From Lewinellaceae bacterium (GTDB taxonomy: Bacteria > Bacteroidota > Bacteroidia > Chitinophagales > Saprospiraceae): 64,000 nucleotides of DNA. A program made the translations under genes and the position numbers. Where the stretch lies: the NCBI GenBank assembly GCA_020636375.1, contig JACJXZ010000022.1, positions 103,825-167,824 on the forward strand, read 5' to 3'. Below, piece after piece: positions 56,133 through 64,000 of the stretch. The notes under the pieces were generated by a model. It did not search any database. It saw nothing but the letters and a program-made list of their open reading frames with translations, and was not told the DNA's origin. Each line of letters opens with the position of its first letter. Position 1 is the stretch's first letter.

Positions 56133-57713
56133 ATGAAAGAATTGCCGATTAGCAGGCAGGTATTCCCGGAGTTTATTGAGGAGAACTTGCTTTACGTGGA
56201 CAAGACCCGGTTTGTTTGGGAACTGGTGCGGCAGGGGAAGTACTATTTCCTTTCCCGGCCCCGCCGTTTTGGCAAAACGCTGCTGCTGAGTACGCTGAAG
56301 GCATTTTTTGAAGGGCGGGAGGATTTGTTTCGGGGGCTGTATCTTCACAGCAAGGTGAAGGAGTGGAAAAAGTATCCGGTAGTGCGTATTGATTACTCGC
56401 AGGTCAGCTACAAAGATGGAAAAGCCGTTTTTCAACAGTCGTTGCTCAATCACCTGAGCGAAATAGCTTCTGATTATGGGCTAACGCTTGAAAACACTAT
56501 TTTAGGAGACGCTTTTACGGAGTTGGTCAGGACCTTGTACGGGCAACATGGAAAAGTTGTCATACTGGTTGATGAATACGACAAAGCAATGGTAGACACC
56601 CTCGCAGATGAGGAGCGGTTCGAGGAAAACAGAGAGGTCCTGCGTGGTTTGTACAGTGCAATGAAAGGATTAGATGAGTATCTTCGTTTCGTTATTCTAA
56701 CCGGAGTGAGCCGCTTCGCCAAGGTGAGCGTTTTTTCGGGCCTGAATAACCTGGAGGATATATCCATGGATAGTGCCTTTGCCAATGCCGTGGGCTTCAC
56801 CCAGGAAGAACTGGAAACCAATTTCGAACCTTACCTGAAACAGGTGCAGGCAAAGTTCGGTTTTTCGTGGGAGGAGCTTTTGGATCATTACCGAACTCAA
56901 TATAACGGTTATTCCTGGGATGGGGAAAGTACGCTGTACAATCCCTTTTCCGTATTGAAAAGCCTGAAAGAACAAGATTTTGGTAATTATTGGTTTTCCA
57001 CCGGAACCCCCACGTTCCTGACAGAAATAGTCAAAAAACAACAGTTCCCGCCAGAAATTTTTGAGGACCTGAAAACGGAAGACCTTGCCGGCTCCTCTCT
57101 CCGGTTAATCAACTTTCCATTGATCCCCCTACTTTTCCAAACCGGCTACCTGACCATACGCCGCATTGAGCGGGAAGGCATCCGCCAGCGGTTCATTCTT
57201 AATTATCCCAACGAAGAGGTGCGCCATTCTTTCCTGACCTTCCTGGCTGCTGCCTTTGTCGAGAAAGATGAATTTGAAATACAACCCGAGGCAATCGAAC
57301 TTCGGGATGCGCTGCGGGAGGAGCGCACCGGCGATTTTGTGTTTCGTTTGCAGAGCTTCCTGGCGGATATCCCGTCGCGTCTACATATCTCTCAGGAAGC
57401 TTATTACCATTCGCTGGTGTACATGATGCTGCGGCTTGTCGGCATGAAGCCGCTTTTGGAAAAAGAAACAAATAAAGGCCGCCTCGACGCCGTTCTGGAA
57501 CTGCCTGACAAAACCTATATACTCGAATTCAAATTCGGCTCAGGCAAGCGCGTCAAAAACGTCAGGACGCTCTCCCGGCAAGCCATCGCTCAGATCGAGA
57601 AAAAGCAGTACTACGAACCCTACCTGGGCGGTGGCAAAAAAATAATTCTCTTTGGTATCGGTTTTCTGGATAAGGCGTTGGATGGGAGGGTCAAGGTGTT
57701 TTCGCCTTCCTGA
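56133..57713 (+). CDS. AAA-ATPase with PD-(D/E)XK nuclease-like C-terminus
   Basis: A 526-residue protein. Walker A is RPRRFGKT (residues 42-49), Walker B is VVILVDEYDKAM, and sensor-like ILTGVSRFAKVSVFSGLNNL follows. This is the AAA-ATPase-like family (PF09820) common in Bacteroidota. The C-terminus carries GRLDAVLELPDKTYILEFKF, the D...ExK core of the PD-(D/E)XK module (PF08011) fused to it. The family is often present in many copies and is mobile-like; its role is unsettled. Starts divergently from xseA. Confidence 0.88.
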   Translation: MKELPISRQVFPEFIEENLLYVDKTRFVWELVRQGKYYFLSRPRRFGKTLLLSTLKAFFEGREDLFRGLYLHSKVKEWKKYPVVRIDYSQVSYKDGKAVFQQSLLNHLSEIASDYGLTLENTILGDAFTELVRTLYGQHGKVVILVDEYDKAMVDTLADEERFEENREVLRGLYSAMKGLDEYLRFVILTGVSRFAKVSVFSGLNNLEDISMDSAFANAVGFTQEELETNFEPYLKQVQAKFGFSWEELLDHYRTQYNGYSWDGESTLYNPFSVLKSLKEQDFGNYWFSTGTPTFLTEIVKKQQFPPEIFEDLKTEDLAGSSLRLINFPLIPLLFQTGYLTIRRIEREGIRQRFILNYPNEEVRHSFLTFLAAAFVEKDEFEIQPEAIELRDALREERTGDFVFRLQSFLADIPSRLHISQEAYYHSLVYMMLRLVGMKPLLEKETNKGRLDAVLELPDKTYILEFKFGSGKRVKNVRTLSRQAIAQIEKKQYYEPYLGGGKKIILFGIGFLDKALDGRVKVFSPS

Positions 57714-57783
57714 GCATACCTCTGTGAAATATTTTTATTTTTATTCCTTAAATTTGGGTGACAATCACTTTCCAAAGGAATAC

Positions 57784-58584
57784 ATGAACGAGAACGAGGC
57801 ACAGGCTACGCTTAAAGAAGTAGTGGGCAGGGTGGGCACCGGCGACGCCCGGGCGGAAGCGCTGCTGTACCGGTACCTGGACCAGGAGTGTTACCCTAAG
57901 ATCGAACTTTACCTGCGCAACCGGGGTGGCCTGCCGGAGGATGCCCGGGACCATTTCCAGGATGCTGTCATCGTGTTGCTGGAAGCTGTAAAAAAGGAGA
58001 AATTCACGCTCAAGCCTCTAAGCCTTCGTTCTTACGGCGGGCAGCTGTGTGCCTACTTGATGAGCATCGTGAAGAACCTGTGGCTTAAAGAGCTGCGGTG
58101 GCGCGGGCGGGACAAGGGAGAAGCAGAGGAACGAATTGAAGAAGTGCTGGCTATGGACTTTTTTTCCGCCCTGGTGAAAGACAAATTTCAAACCCTGGGG
58201 GAAAATTGCCGGCAGGTGCTCGTCCTTTACTTCAAGGAAGGCCTTTCGGCGAGGGTCATCGCCGGGAGGCTAGGGAAAAAGACGGAAGAAGTGAATACCC
58301 AGTTGTCCAATTGCGTAGGCAGCCTTCTGAAGGGAATAGGGCAGTACCTGGAGAGCGATCACCGGGGGCAGCTGATGGACCTGATGAGAACCGGCATGGA
58401 CGAGCTTGAAGAGCGGTGCCGGACAATACTGGAGCGCTTCTATTTCGAACGGAAAAGCATGGCCGAATTGGCGGAGCAACTGGGCTATGCGAACGCCCAT
58501 TCCGTGACCGAACAGAAAAGTCGGTGCATGGAACGGCTGAATTACGCCGTTGTAAACCGGCTGATGAATCCTAAGAAACCATGA
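57784..58584 (+). CDS. sigma-70 family (ECF-like) sigma factor with duplicated region 4
   Basis: The protein has 266 residues from the ATG at 57784. Region 2 (ARDHFQDAVIVLLEAVKKEK, AYLMSIVKNLWLKELRWRGR) has the core-binding and -10-contact layout of ECF sigmas. Region 4 occurs twice: TLGENCRQVLVLYFKEGLSA with a following helix, and DELEERCRTILERFYFERKS followed by MAELAEQLGYANAHSVTEQK. A double region 4 is unusual. The gene begins a co-directional run with a single-span membrane protein, a C1 peptidase and a CHAT protein. Confidence 0.85.
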   Translation: MNENEAQATLKEVVGRVGTGDARAEALLYRYLDQECYPKIELYLRNRGGLPEDARDHFQDAVIVLLEAVKKEKFTLKPLSLRSYGGQLCAYLMSIVKNLWLKELRWRGRDKGEAEERIEEVLAMDFFSALVKDKFQTLGENCRQVLVLYFKEGLSARVIAGRLGKKTEEVNTQLSNCVGSLLKGIGQYLESDHRGQLMDLMRTGMDELEERCRTILERFYFERKSMAELAEQLGYANAHSVTEQKSRCMERLNYAVVNRLMNPKKP

Positions 58585-58743
58585 GGAAACAACCGGAAGC
58601 AGGACAGGGATTTTGAAATGCGTAGAACTGCCTGGTAATAGAGGCAATGCCGGTGAATGGCATATTTCAATGCGATTCATTTTTTCTATCCTGGCTTGAA
58701 TACTGCCGCTACTAATTTTCTTTACTCATGGAAGCCTTATGAA

Positions 58744-59466
58744 ATGGAGATCGATTATAAAATTCTGGATAAAATACGGGAGTACTACTCGGAAGAACTG
58801 AGTCAGACGGACGCCGCGGAAGTGGAGCGCCTGATCGGGTCGGACGAGCAATACGCCCGGCACAATAAGCTCTTCCGGGCCGCCGGCAAGGGCATCAAAG
58901 AGGCCGTCGACGGGCCGAAAAAGGCCTGGATGCGGGAGTTGGACCAGGCTTCGCCGGGCGATGAGGAAAAGACGGTCCTGAAGCGGCTAAAAAAAAATGA
59001 CCGCGCCGGAGCCTTGATCCGCCGGCTAGGCTTTGTAGCCCTTTTATTGGCCCTCGTAGCCCTTCTGGGATATGCAGGATGGTGGTCTTGGGGAACGGGC
59101 ACTGCAACGGAACAGCCACCCGTCAACCCGAAAACACCTATCGCCGAAGAAGCCACACCGGAGGAAAAGGAGCTGGTGGGCTCGACGGGAGCAACTATTC
59201 CAAGAGAAGCAGAGGTTCTCGTTTTTTCTCCGGATGCCAGTACTTTTGAGCCCACCGGTGAAAAACGGGCCGTTTTAATGCGGCAGTGGCCGGAACCGGG
59301 GCTGTCTTATGTGTTTGCCGGCGATACGCTGATCGTATTTGCGGAAAACCCGGAGACTTTTCGGGACACCCCTCTGCGATGGCTGGAAAAGGACAATGCT
59401 GTTTTCCTTGGCCTGGACGGAAAGGTTTATGAATTAGAAAAAGGCGCGACCCGGAGGCATACCTGA
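58744..59466 (+). CDS. single-span membrane protein, probable anti-sigma-like partner
   Basis: The protein has 240 residues from the ATG at 58744; the open frame to 58657 has no sense upstream. Residues 1-90 are charged and helical (LDKIREYYSEELSQTDAAEV), fitting a cytosolic anti-sigma-like domain. One membrane span (LGFVALLLALVALLGYAGWW, about 102-121) is followed by a periplasmic part with a short beta region (VLVFSPDASTFEPTGEKRAV, LSYVFAGDTLIVFAENPETF). It lacks the zinc HxxxCxxC motif of classical ZAS anti-sigmas. Position after the sigma factor supports the role; this is inference. Confidence 0.6.
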   Translation: MEIDYKILDKIREYYSEELSQTDAAEVERLIGSDEQYARHNKLFRAAGKGIKEAVDGPKKAWMRELDQASPGDEEKTVLKRLKKNDRAGALIRRLGFVALLLALVALLGYAGWWSWGTGTATEQPPVNPKTPIAEEATPEEKELVGSTGATIPREAEVLVFSPDASTFEPTGEKRAVLMRQWPEPGLSYVFAGDTLIVFAENPETFRDTPLRWLEKDNAVFLGLDGKVYELEKGATRRHT

Positions 59467-59528
59467 AGGAGGCTACGGGTGGGAGGAGTGAAGGAGTGAT
59501 TAAAAGAACATCTTAAAAACCCATACAA

Positions 59529-60307
59529 ATGCGATTTTTCCTCTTATTCACACTTCTGCTTTTTTTACTTTCCGGTATGTACCAGGGCGTGATCCTCGAT
59601 GACGAAGCTTATGAACAAACGCCTCTGGTGGAAAAGGACCCGGACCGGGAAGGATACCCACCGCTGTTGACCTGCGCCCATACTGCCCCTGTCCGGGCGA
59701 CCAGGGTGGTATGCCGTCCTGCGCCGCCTGGTCGCTTACCAACGCGATGACCATTCAACAGGCTTTCGCAAAAGAACAAACCAACCCCGGGGAAATTGAA
59801 AGATGCGGTTCTCGGTGGCGTATATCTACAATCAGGCTGGCGATTGCTACCGGGCGCCACTTTCCCGGACTGCCTGGAACTGCTCGAACAAAGGGCGACT
59901 GCCCGGCACCTGCTGCCCTACTCCCAGGATTGCGCTCCAATTCCGGAAAACCGGCACCACGCCCGCGCCCGCGCCAACCGGATAAAAGGATACCGGAAAG
60001 TGTTCAGCCTGTCTACGGTATGGATGAAAAGATCGAAAGCATCCTGGATGAGGTAGGGAGCTATCGGCCGGTCGTAGTCGCCTGTAAAGTCCCTTACAAT
60101 TTCCGAAACAATATCCCTGAAGTCAGGGGCGCCTGGTCGGCCGAAGAATTGCACGCCATGGTGGTGGCCGGCTACAACGAATACGCGGAGACCTTCACCC
60201 TGATGAACAGCTACGGCCCAGATTGGGGCGACCAGGGCTTTTTTGAAATGGACTGGGAGACGCTGGGAAAGGTGGCGCGGTATGGGTATGTGCTGGAGGT
60301 GGAGTGA
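59529..60307 (+). pseudogene. secreted papain-like (C1) cysteine peptidase, frameshifted (possibly sequence error)
   Basis: A signal peptide (MRFFLLFTLLLFLLSGMYQ) is followed, after frame correction, by IPTAVDLRPYCPCPGDQGGM, then PSCAAWSLTNAM with the catalytic Cys, YIYNQAGDCYRG, HAMVVAGYNE with the catalytic His, and LMNSYGPDWGDQGF with the Asn. All three papain-type residues are present. Single-base losses near 59660, 59803 and 59850 and two more near 59900-60025 break the frame. About 255 residues when corrected. Lies 62 bases after the membrane protein gene and 300 bases before the CHAT gene, same strand. Confidence 0.75.
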
Positions 60308-60613
60308 ATAAGGGTATGCCGAGCATCGAATGTTGACCCCTTGGGGACAGGGCTTTTTAGCCCTGGATTCGAATACTGTTTTATAGTTATTTCCCAGGTA
60401 TTCTTTAATCTAAAGTGGTTTAATTCCCCGATGCTTGCATCGGAAAGAAATAACGTTTTGCCACTTGATACTCCGAGGCTCTGCCTCGGGGTAGTTCATT
60501 TATCAAAAATAAGAATTTTTTGCCGGTAGCCTTGCCATTTCCCCGTTGGATTTCCTGCTGGAAATAGCCAGGCCCGAAGCTTTTTTGATAAAACTTTAGA
60601 AATCCTTTGATTC
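60308..60613. other. intergenic region with three small hairpins
   Basis: There is no gene. AGGGCTTTTTAGCCCT (about 60350-60366), CCGATGCTTGCATCGG (about 60429-60444) and CCGAGGCTCTGCCTCGG (about 60473-60489) are small perfect hairpins in series. They could terminate the upstream run and separate the CHAT gene's promoter, or regulate it. Confidence 0.5.
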
Positions 60614-63562
60614 ATGAAAAACGCGATTCTTCTTTTTGTTTTGCTTCCTTTTCTGGCTGTTGGGCAGGTGGATACCGTAAAAATCGAGAAAAAGGTAGAT
60701 AGCTTGATACGGCTTTCCCGCGGTCATACAGGAAAAAATGAATTTGAAGAGGCTTTGCGAGTCAATACCATTGCTGAGCAACTCACCCTCGAAAAGCTGG
60801 GCAGAGAATCAGGATCTTATGGAAAAGTATGTTTTAATCATGGCCGAATTTTATACTTCAAGGGGGATTATGAAAATGCAGAAGAGCGGTATTTGGAATC
60901 GAAATCAATTAGAGAAGGAGTAAAGGGTAAAGGTAAAGTCGATTATGCAGCGAGTCTTTTCAATCTGGGTGTTTTGTACTACAAAATGGGCAATTATGAA
61001 AAGGCTGAGACTCACTACATGGACGCCTCAGTCTTATTTAAAAAGGTGCTGGGTGAAGAACACCCCTATTATGCAATGAGCTTGGGGAATCTGGGGGCTT
61101 TATATCGGAGCATGGGTAATTATAGTATGGCGGAACTTACTCAGTTGGAAGCTTTAAACCTCAAGGAAAGATCACTTGGGAAAGAAAACCTATCTTATGC
61201 TATTAGCTTAGAGAGCTTGGGAATTTTGTACGAGGAAATGGGCATTTATGACAGAGCGGAGCTACTTCTCCTGGAAGCTCTGGTCGTCATGGAAAAAGCG
61301 ATAGGTAAAGAACACCCCGATTATGCAGGAGGCCTCATCAATTTAGGGGGGGTGTACGATGATATAAGTAATTATAATAAAGCGGAATCTGTTTACCTCG
61401 ATGCCTTAACAATATTAGAAAAAGCGGTAGGCAAAGAACATCCCGATTATGCTTTGAATCTTCATAACCTAGGGACGTTATATTACAATATGGGGGAATA
61501 TGGTAAGGCTGAATCCATGCACCTTGAATCCCTAACTATTTATGAAAAGGTATTGGGCAAAGAACATCCACGTTATGCTTTGAGCCTCGCCAATCTAGGG
61601 CGACTGTATCAGAAAATGGGCAATTACGATAAAATCGAGCCGCTTTACCTGAAAGCTTTAGATATCCGGGAAAAAGCACTGGGCAAAGAACATTCCAGTT
61701 ATGCAATAAGCTTAAGGGATATGGGAAAGTTGTACCAGTATATTGGTCAACATGATAAGGCTGAGATGTATTGGCAGGAAGCAAATGAAATCGATAAATC
61801 ACTTTTAACCAAGGCTATTTCCCATCTCTCCGATAAAGAATTATCAAGTTATATCAAACTTTTTACCATTAATCTAAACCATATTTCCTCCTATGCTCAA
61901 ATTCGCCCCAGGCTTGTCAGGGTCAGTCTTGACAACATTCTTTTTTATAAAGGTTTTTTGCTGAATGCTACTCAACAAGCAAATAAACTGGTACTTGGCG
62001 ATTCCATCAGGGCTGAAAAGCACAATCTCCTAAAATCTTATCACCGCCGCCTCGCCGCCGAATACGCCAAACCTATCGCCGAACGTCAAAACGTCGAAGA
62101 GCTCGAAGAAAAAGCCAACACCCTCGAAAAAGAGCTCGTCCGTACCGTGGCGGGCTACGGTGACGCCATCCGGCAGGTGGAATGGCAGGAAGTACGCGAT
62201 GCCCTGCAGCCGGGCGAAGCCGCCGTCGAGTTCGTGCACTACAATTACTACACCCCTGACCCCACAGACAGCGTCATGTACGCCGCACTTGTCCTCCGCC
62301 CCGGCGACGAAGCCCCCCACTTCATCCCCCTCTTCGAAGAAAAAGAACTACAAGCCCTGCTCCAGGAAAATCCTATCGACAAAAAAGCCTTCCTCAATGA
62401 GTTATACAACCACAAGAAGAAAAAAGCAACATCCTCCAGCCTCCACCAGCTCATCTGGCAGCCCCTGGAAGAACTGCTGGCAGGTGCCGAGACAGTTTAC
62501 GCCTCCCCCTCCGGCCTCCTGCACCGCATCAACCTGAGGGCGGTGATGGTGAACAGGAAGAAGGTTTGGGGAGATCGACATGAATTGGTGTTGATGGGCA
62601 GCACCCGGCAGTTAGCTATTCGGCGCAATTCGCAATTCGCAGTTTTTACCCGGCCAAGGCACGAGGACGGGCGCAGTTCGCCGGATCAAGTGGTAGGCCA
62701 GCCGTCCGCCGTCCACCGTCCACCGTCCGCCGGCTCCCTCTCTGCCACCCTCTACGGCGGCATCCACTACGAGATGGACAGCACCGCCATCGCACGGGCC
62801 AATCAGGGAGAGCCGCCTATTGCTTCTATTGGCGGCGAATTGCCCTTTTTCCCCCTGGAACGCTCTGAACGCGGCCGGTTGTGGGAAGAACTCCCCGGCA
62901 CGGTCAAGGAGGCGGAGGAGATCGCAGCGATAATAAAAAAACAGAAAGGGGAGGCCGAAGCGCTTAAAGGATACAACGCCACTGAAGAATCCTTCAAGCG
63001 GTTGGGGCAGGACGGCCCTTCTCCCCGCATTCTTCATATAGCCACTCATGGGTATTTCTATTCGGATCCCAGCAGCAATGAGGCTGCCAACTCCCCCGCC
63101 TTCGGAGGGGGCAGGGGAGAGGCTGTTCCGTTTAAGATCTCCGAACACCCCATGATCCGCTCCGGCCTGGCAATGGCGGGCGGCAACCAGGCCTGGCGCG
63201 GCAAGCCCGTCCCCGAAGGCCTGGAAGACGGCATTCTCACCGCCTACGAAGTCAGCCAGGTGGATCTCAGGAACACGGAGCTCGTCGTCCTCTCCGCCTG
63301 CGAGACCGGGCTGGGGGATATCGAAGGCAATGAGGGCGTCTACGGCCTGCAGCGCGCTTTCAAGATCGCCGGGGCGGACAAGCTCATCATGAGCCTGTGG
63401 AATGTGCCGGATGCGCAGACGCAGGAGATGATGGTGCTGTTCTACCGGTACTGGCTGGAGGAGGGGATGGAGTTGAGTGAAGCGTTTCGGGCGGCGCAGG
63501 GGGAGATGCGGAAGCGGTATGGGGAGCATTATTATTGGGCGGCTTTCGTTTTGGTCGAATAA
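60614..63562 (+). CDS. TPR-CHAT protein (caspase-like peptidase)
   Basis: A 982-residue protein with a signal peptide (MKNAILLFVLLPFLAVG). Residues about 60-410 hold nine or so kinesin-light-chain-type 42-residue TPR repeats (LGKEHPDYA.SL.NLG.LY..MG.Y.KAE). The CHAT domain fills about 640-982, with the catalytic His in LHIATHGYFYS (His812) and Cys in VVLSACETGLGD (Cys896), both intact. CHAT is a clan CD (caspase/separase-like) fold. A stretch around residues 670-715 is translated from heptamer repeat DNA. It follows the sigma, membrane and papain genes on the same strand; a remnant paralogue is at 43.8-44.2 kb. Confidence 0.9.
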   Translation: MKNAILLFVLLPFLAVGQVDTVKIEKKVDSLIRLSRGHTGKNEFEEALRVNTIAEQLTLEKLGRESGSYGKVCFNHGRILYFKGDYENAEERYLESKSIREGVKGKGKVDYAASLFNLGVLYYKMGNYEKAETHYMDASVLFKKVLGEEHPYYAMSLGNLGALYRSMGNYSMAELTQLEALNLKERSLGKENLSYAISLESLGILYEEMGIYDRAELLLLEALVVMEKAIGKEHPDYAGGLINLGGVYDDISNYNKAESVYLDALTILEKAVGKEHPDYALNLHNLGTLYYNMGEYGKAESMHLESLTIYEKVLGKEHPRYALSLANLGRLYQKMGNYDKIEPLYLKALDIREKALGKEHSSYAISLRDMGKLYQYIGQHDKAEMYWQEANEIDKSLLTKAISHLSDKELSSYIKLFTINLNHISSYAQIRPRLVRVSLDNILFYKGFLLNATQQANKLVLGDSIRAEKHNLLKSYHRRLAAEYAKPIAERQNVEELEEKANTLEKELVRTVAGYGDAIRQVEWQEVRDALQPGEAAVEFVHYNYYTPDPTDSVMYAALVLRPGDEAPHFIPLFEEKELQALLQENPIDKKAFLNELYNHKKKKATSSSLHQLIWQPLEELLAGAETVYASPSGLLHRINLRAVMVNRKKVWGDRHELVLMGSTRQLAIRRNSQFAVFTRPRHEDGRSSPDQVVGQPSAVHRPPSAGSLSATLYGGIHYEMDSTAIARANQGEPPIASIGGELPFFPLERSERGRLWEELPGTVKEAEEIAAIIKKQKGEAEALKGYNATEESFKRLGQDGPSPRILHIATHGYFYSDPSSNEAANSPAFGGGRGEAVPFKISEHPMIRSGLAMAGGNQAWRGKPVPEGLEDGILTAYEVSQVDLRNTELVVLSACETGLGDIEGNEGVYGLQRAFKIAGADKLIMSLWNVPDAQTQEMMVLFYRYWLEEGMELSEAFRAAQGEMRKRYGEHYYWAAFVLVE
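62625..62745 (+). repeat. heptamer repeats inside the CHAT coding sequence
   Basis: CGCAATTCGCAATTCGCAGT (about 62633-62652) and a CGTCCAC/CGTCCGC heptamer run (about 62704-62735) interrupt the CHAT reading frame without breaking it, encoding a poorly conserved serine/proline-rich insert between STRQLAI and LYGGIHYEMDS. Confidence 0.65.
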
Positions 63563-63832
63563 CTAAAACTTCGGCGGCAGGGCACCGCTTTTGTTTTGAT
63601 CGGGTGATCAAGGCTGAAGCGGCGGGGCGCCACTTTCCGTTTGGATGGAGTGATTAAAAGTTGCGCAGTGGGGTGCGGCTTTTGTGCTTATGGAATAATC
63701 CGGGGTCCGGTTAGTTATGGGTTTGATGGGTTACGCACCACTTGAAAGTGATGCGTCCGGTTAGCGCCAAAATTTCTGGGAATCCGGGTGATGTTTTCAG
63801 GCAACGGGTATATATCCTAAAACCCGTTCACC
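63563..63832. repeat. intergenic region with three degenerate 50-base repeats
   Basis: Units resembling GGCGGCAGGGCACCGC..TTTTGTTTTGAT recur at about 63572, 63618 and 63664 with many changes (GGCGGGGCGCCAC, GCAGTGGGGTGCGGC). No gene. Upstream region of the last, window-cut gene. Confidence 0.45.
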
Positions 63833-64000
63833 ATGGAAGCTTTTGAAATGCTGATCCTTACCCGTAGCCTGGAGCGTATCGCAGCCACTTTTCTCGGAGG
63901 TGGCGCTATCTACATGGCCTACCGGCTTTTTATTAATCTACCTGATATCGACAGTGTCAGTGATAATTTTCGCTTTCGGCAGTACCTTTCCTTCCACATC
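63833..64000 (+). CDS. partial gene at window end, possible membrane protein
   Basis: An open frame of 56 codons from the ATG at 63833 runs off the window (MEAFEMLILTRSLERIAATF, then one hydrophobic stretch GGGAIYMAYRLFINL). Too short to assign a family; it may be a small membrane protein or the start of a larger one. Confidence 0.5.
   Translation, partial: MEAFEMLILTRSLERIAATFLGGGAIYMAYRLFINLPDIDSVSDNFRFRQYLSFHI

Noticed and set aside
56039..56134. ATG start of xseA at 56134
   Set aside because: It overlaps the divergent ATPase start codon, and the extra residues do not resemble XseA; TTG at 56038 gives the normal N-terminus.
60614..63562. TPR-CHAT protein as the protease partner of a type III-E (gRAMP/Craspase-like) CRISPR system
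   Set aside because: It lies more than 20 kb from the array, has a signal peptide and kinesin-light-chain TPRs, and no Cas7-11-like protein is present. Such CHAT proteins are common paralogues in this lineage.

Overview
The window looks like a chromosome segment of a marine or wastewater Bacteroidota, most likely the Saprospiria/Lewinella-type branch. The evidence is a T9SS-type C-terminal domain on a PDZ protein, a gliding-motility-type (CHU_C) C-terminus on a giant surface protein, a PorV/PorQ-like barrel, DUF5689 and DUF4403 proteins, TAnnTTTG-type -7 promoter elements with weak ribosome binding sites, and moderately high GC with CRISPR/IS islands. The lineage is inferred from gene content only.

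Positions 1-26.6 kb are ordinary housekeeping sequence with intact genes: DUF5689 surface protein (cut by the window edge), trmN6, a small HTH protein, a class A penicillin-binding protein, a 1051-residue VPS10/sortilin-like beta-propeller protein, a PDZ protein, DUF4403 and other lipoproteins, nhaD, dusB, cca, an RRM RNA-binding protein, a PorV/PorQ-like barrel, a YihY-type membrane protein with a thioesterase, arcA, an FAD oxidoreductase/aldo-keto reductase pair, a pseudouridine synthase, ychF and an ACP phosphodiesterase-like gene. Gene ends carry many terminator hairpins and short dispersed repeats.

Positions 26.8-38.4 kb hold a wrecked type III-like CRISPR region: cas6, a cas10 fragment cut by an IS630 element, an IS66 element itself split by an IS4-like element, a second full-length cas6 on the other strand, a DUF4240 gene followed by a small URI/GIY-YIG-like nuclease gene, a 14-repeat array, an AT-rich probable leader and cas2. 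No cas1, no Cas10 GGDD half and no Csm/Cmr backbone genes are visible.

Positions 38.4-54.4 kb are accessory and heavily frameshifted: a MITE-clipped membrane protein, xisH/xisI, transposase, reverse transcriptase and CHAT remnants, dnk, folK, a tetR with a visible operator, an alpha/beta hydrolase, a giant CHU_C adhesin and a small membrane protein. Many of the frameshifts fall at GTAC where GTNAC restores the frame, so much of the damage is probably sequence error and not gene decay.

Positions 54.4-64 kb contain xseB and xseA (separated by a MITE), an AAA-ATPase/PD-(D/E)XK protein, and a co-directional set of sigma factor, single-span membrane protein, papain-like (C1) peptidase and TPR-CHAT protease. 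I consider this last set the best candidate for an undescribed functional system: a transcription factor with a probable membrane partner, placed next to two secreted or periplasmic cysteine peptidases. Two clear MITE families (about 103 bp with 8-bp target duplications; about 158 bp with TNA duplications) and heptanucleotide repeats are scattered through the window.
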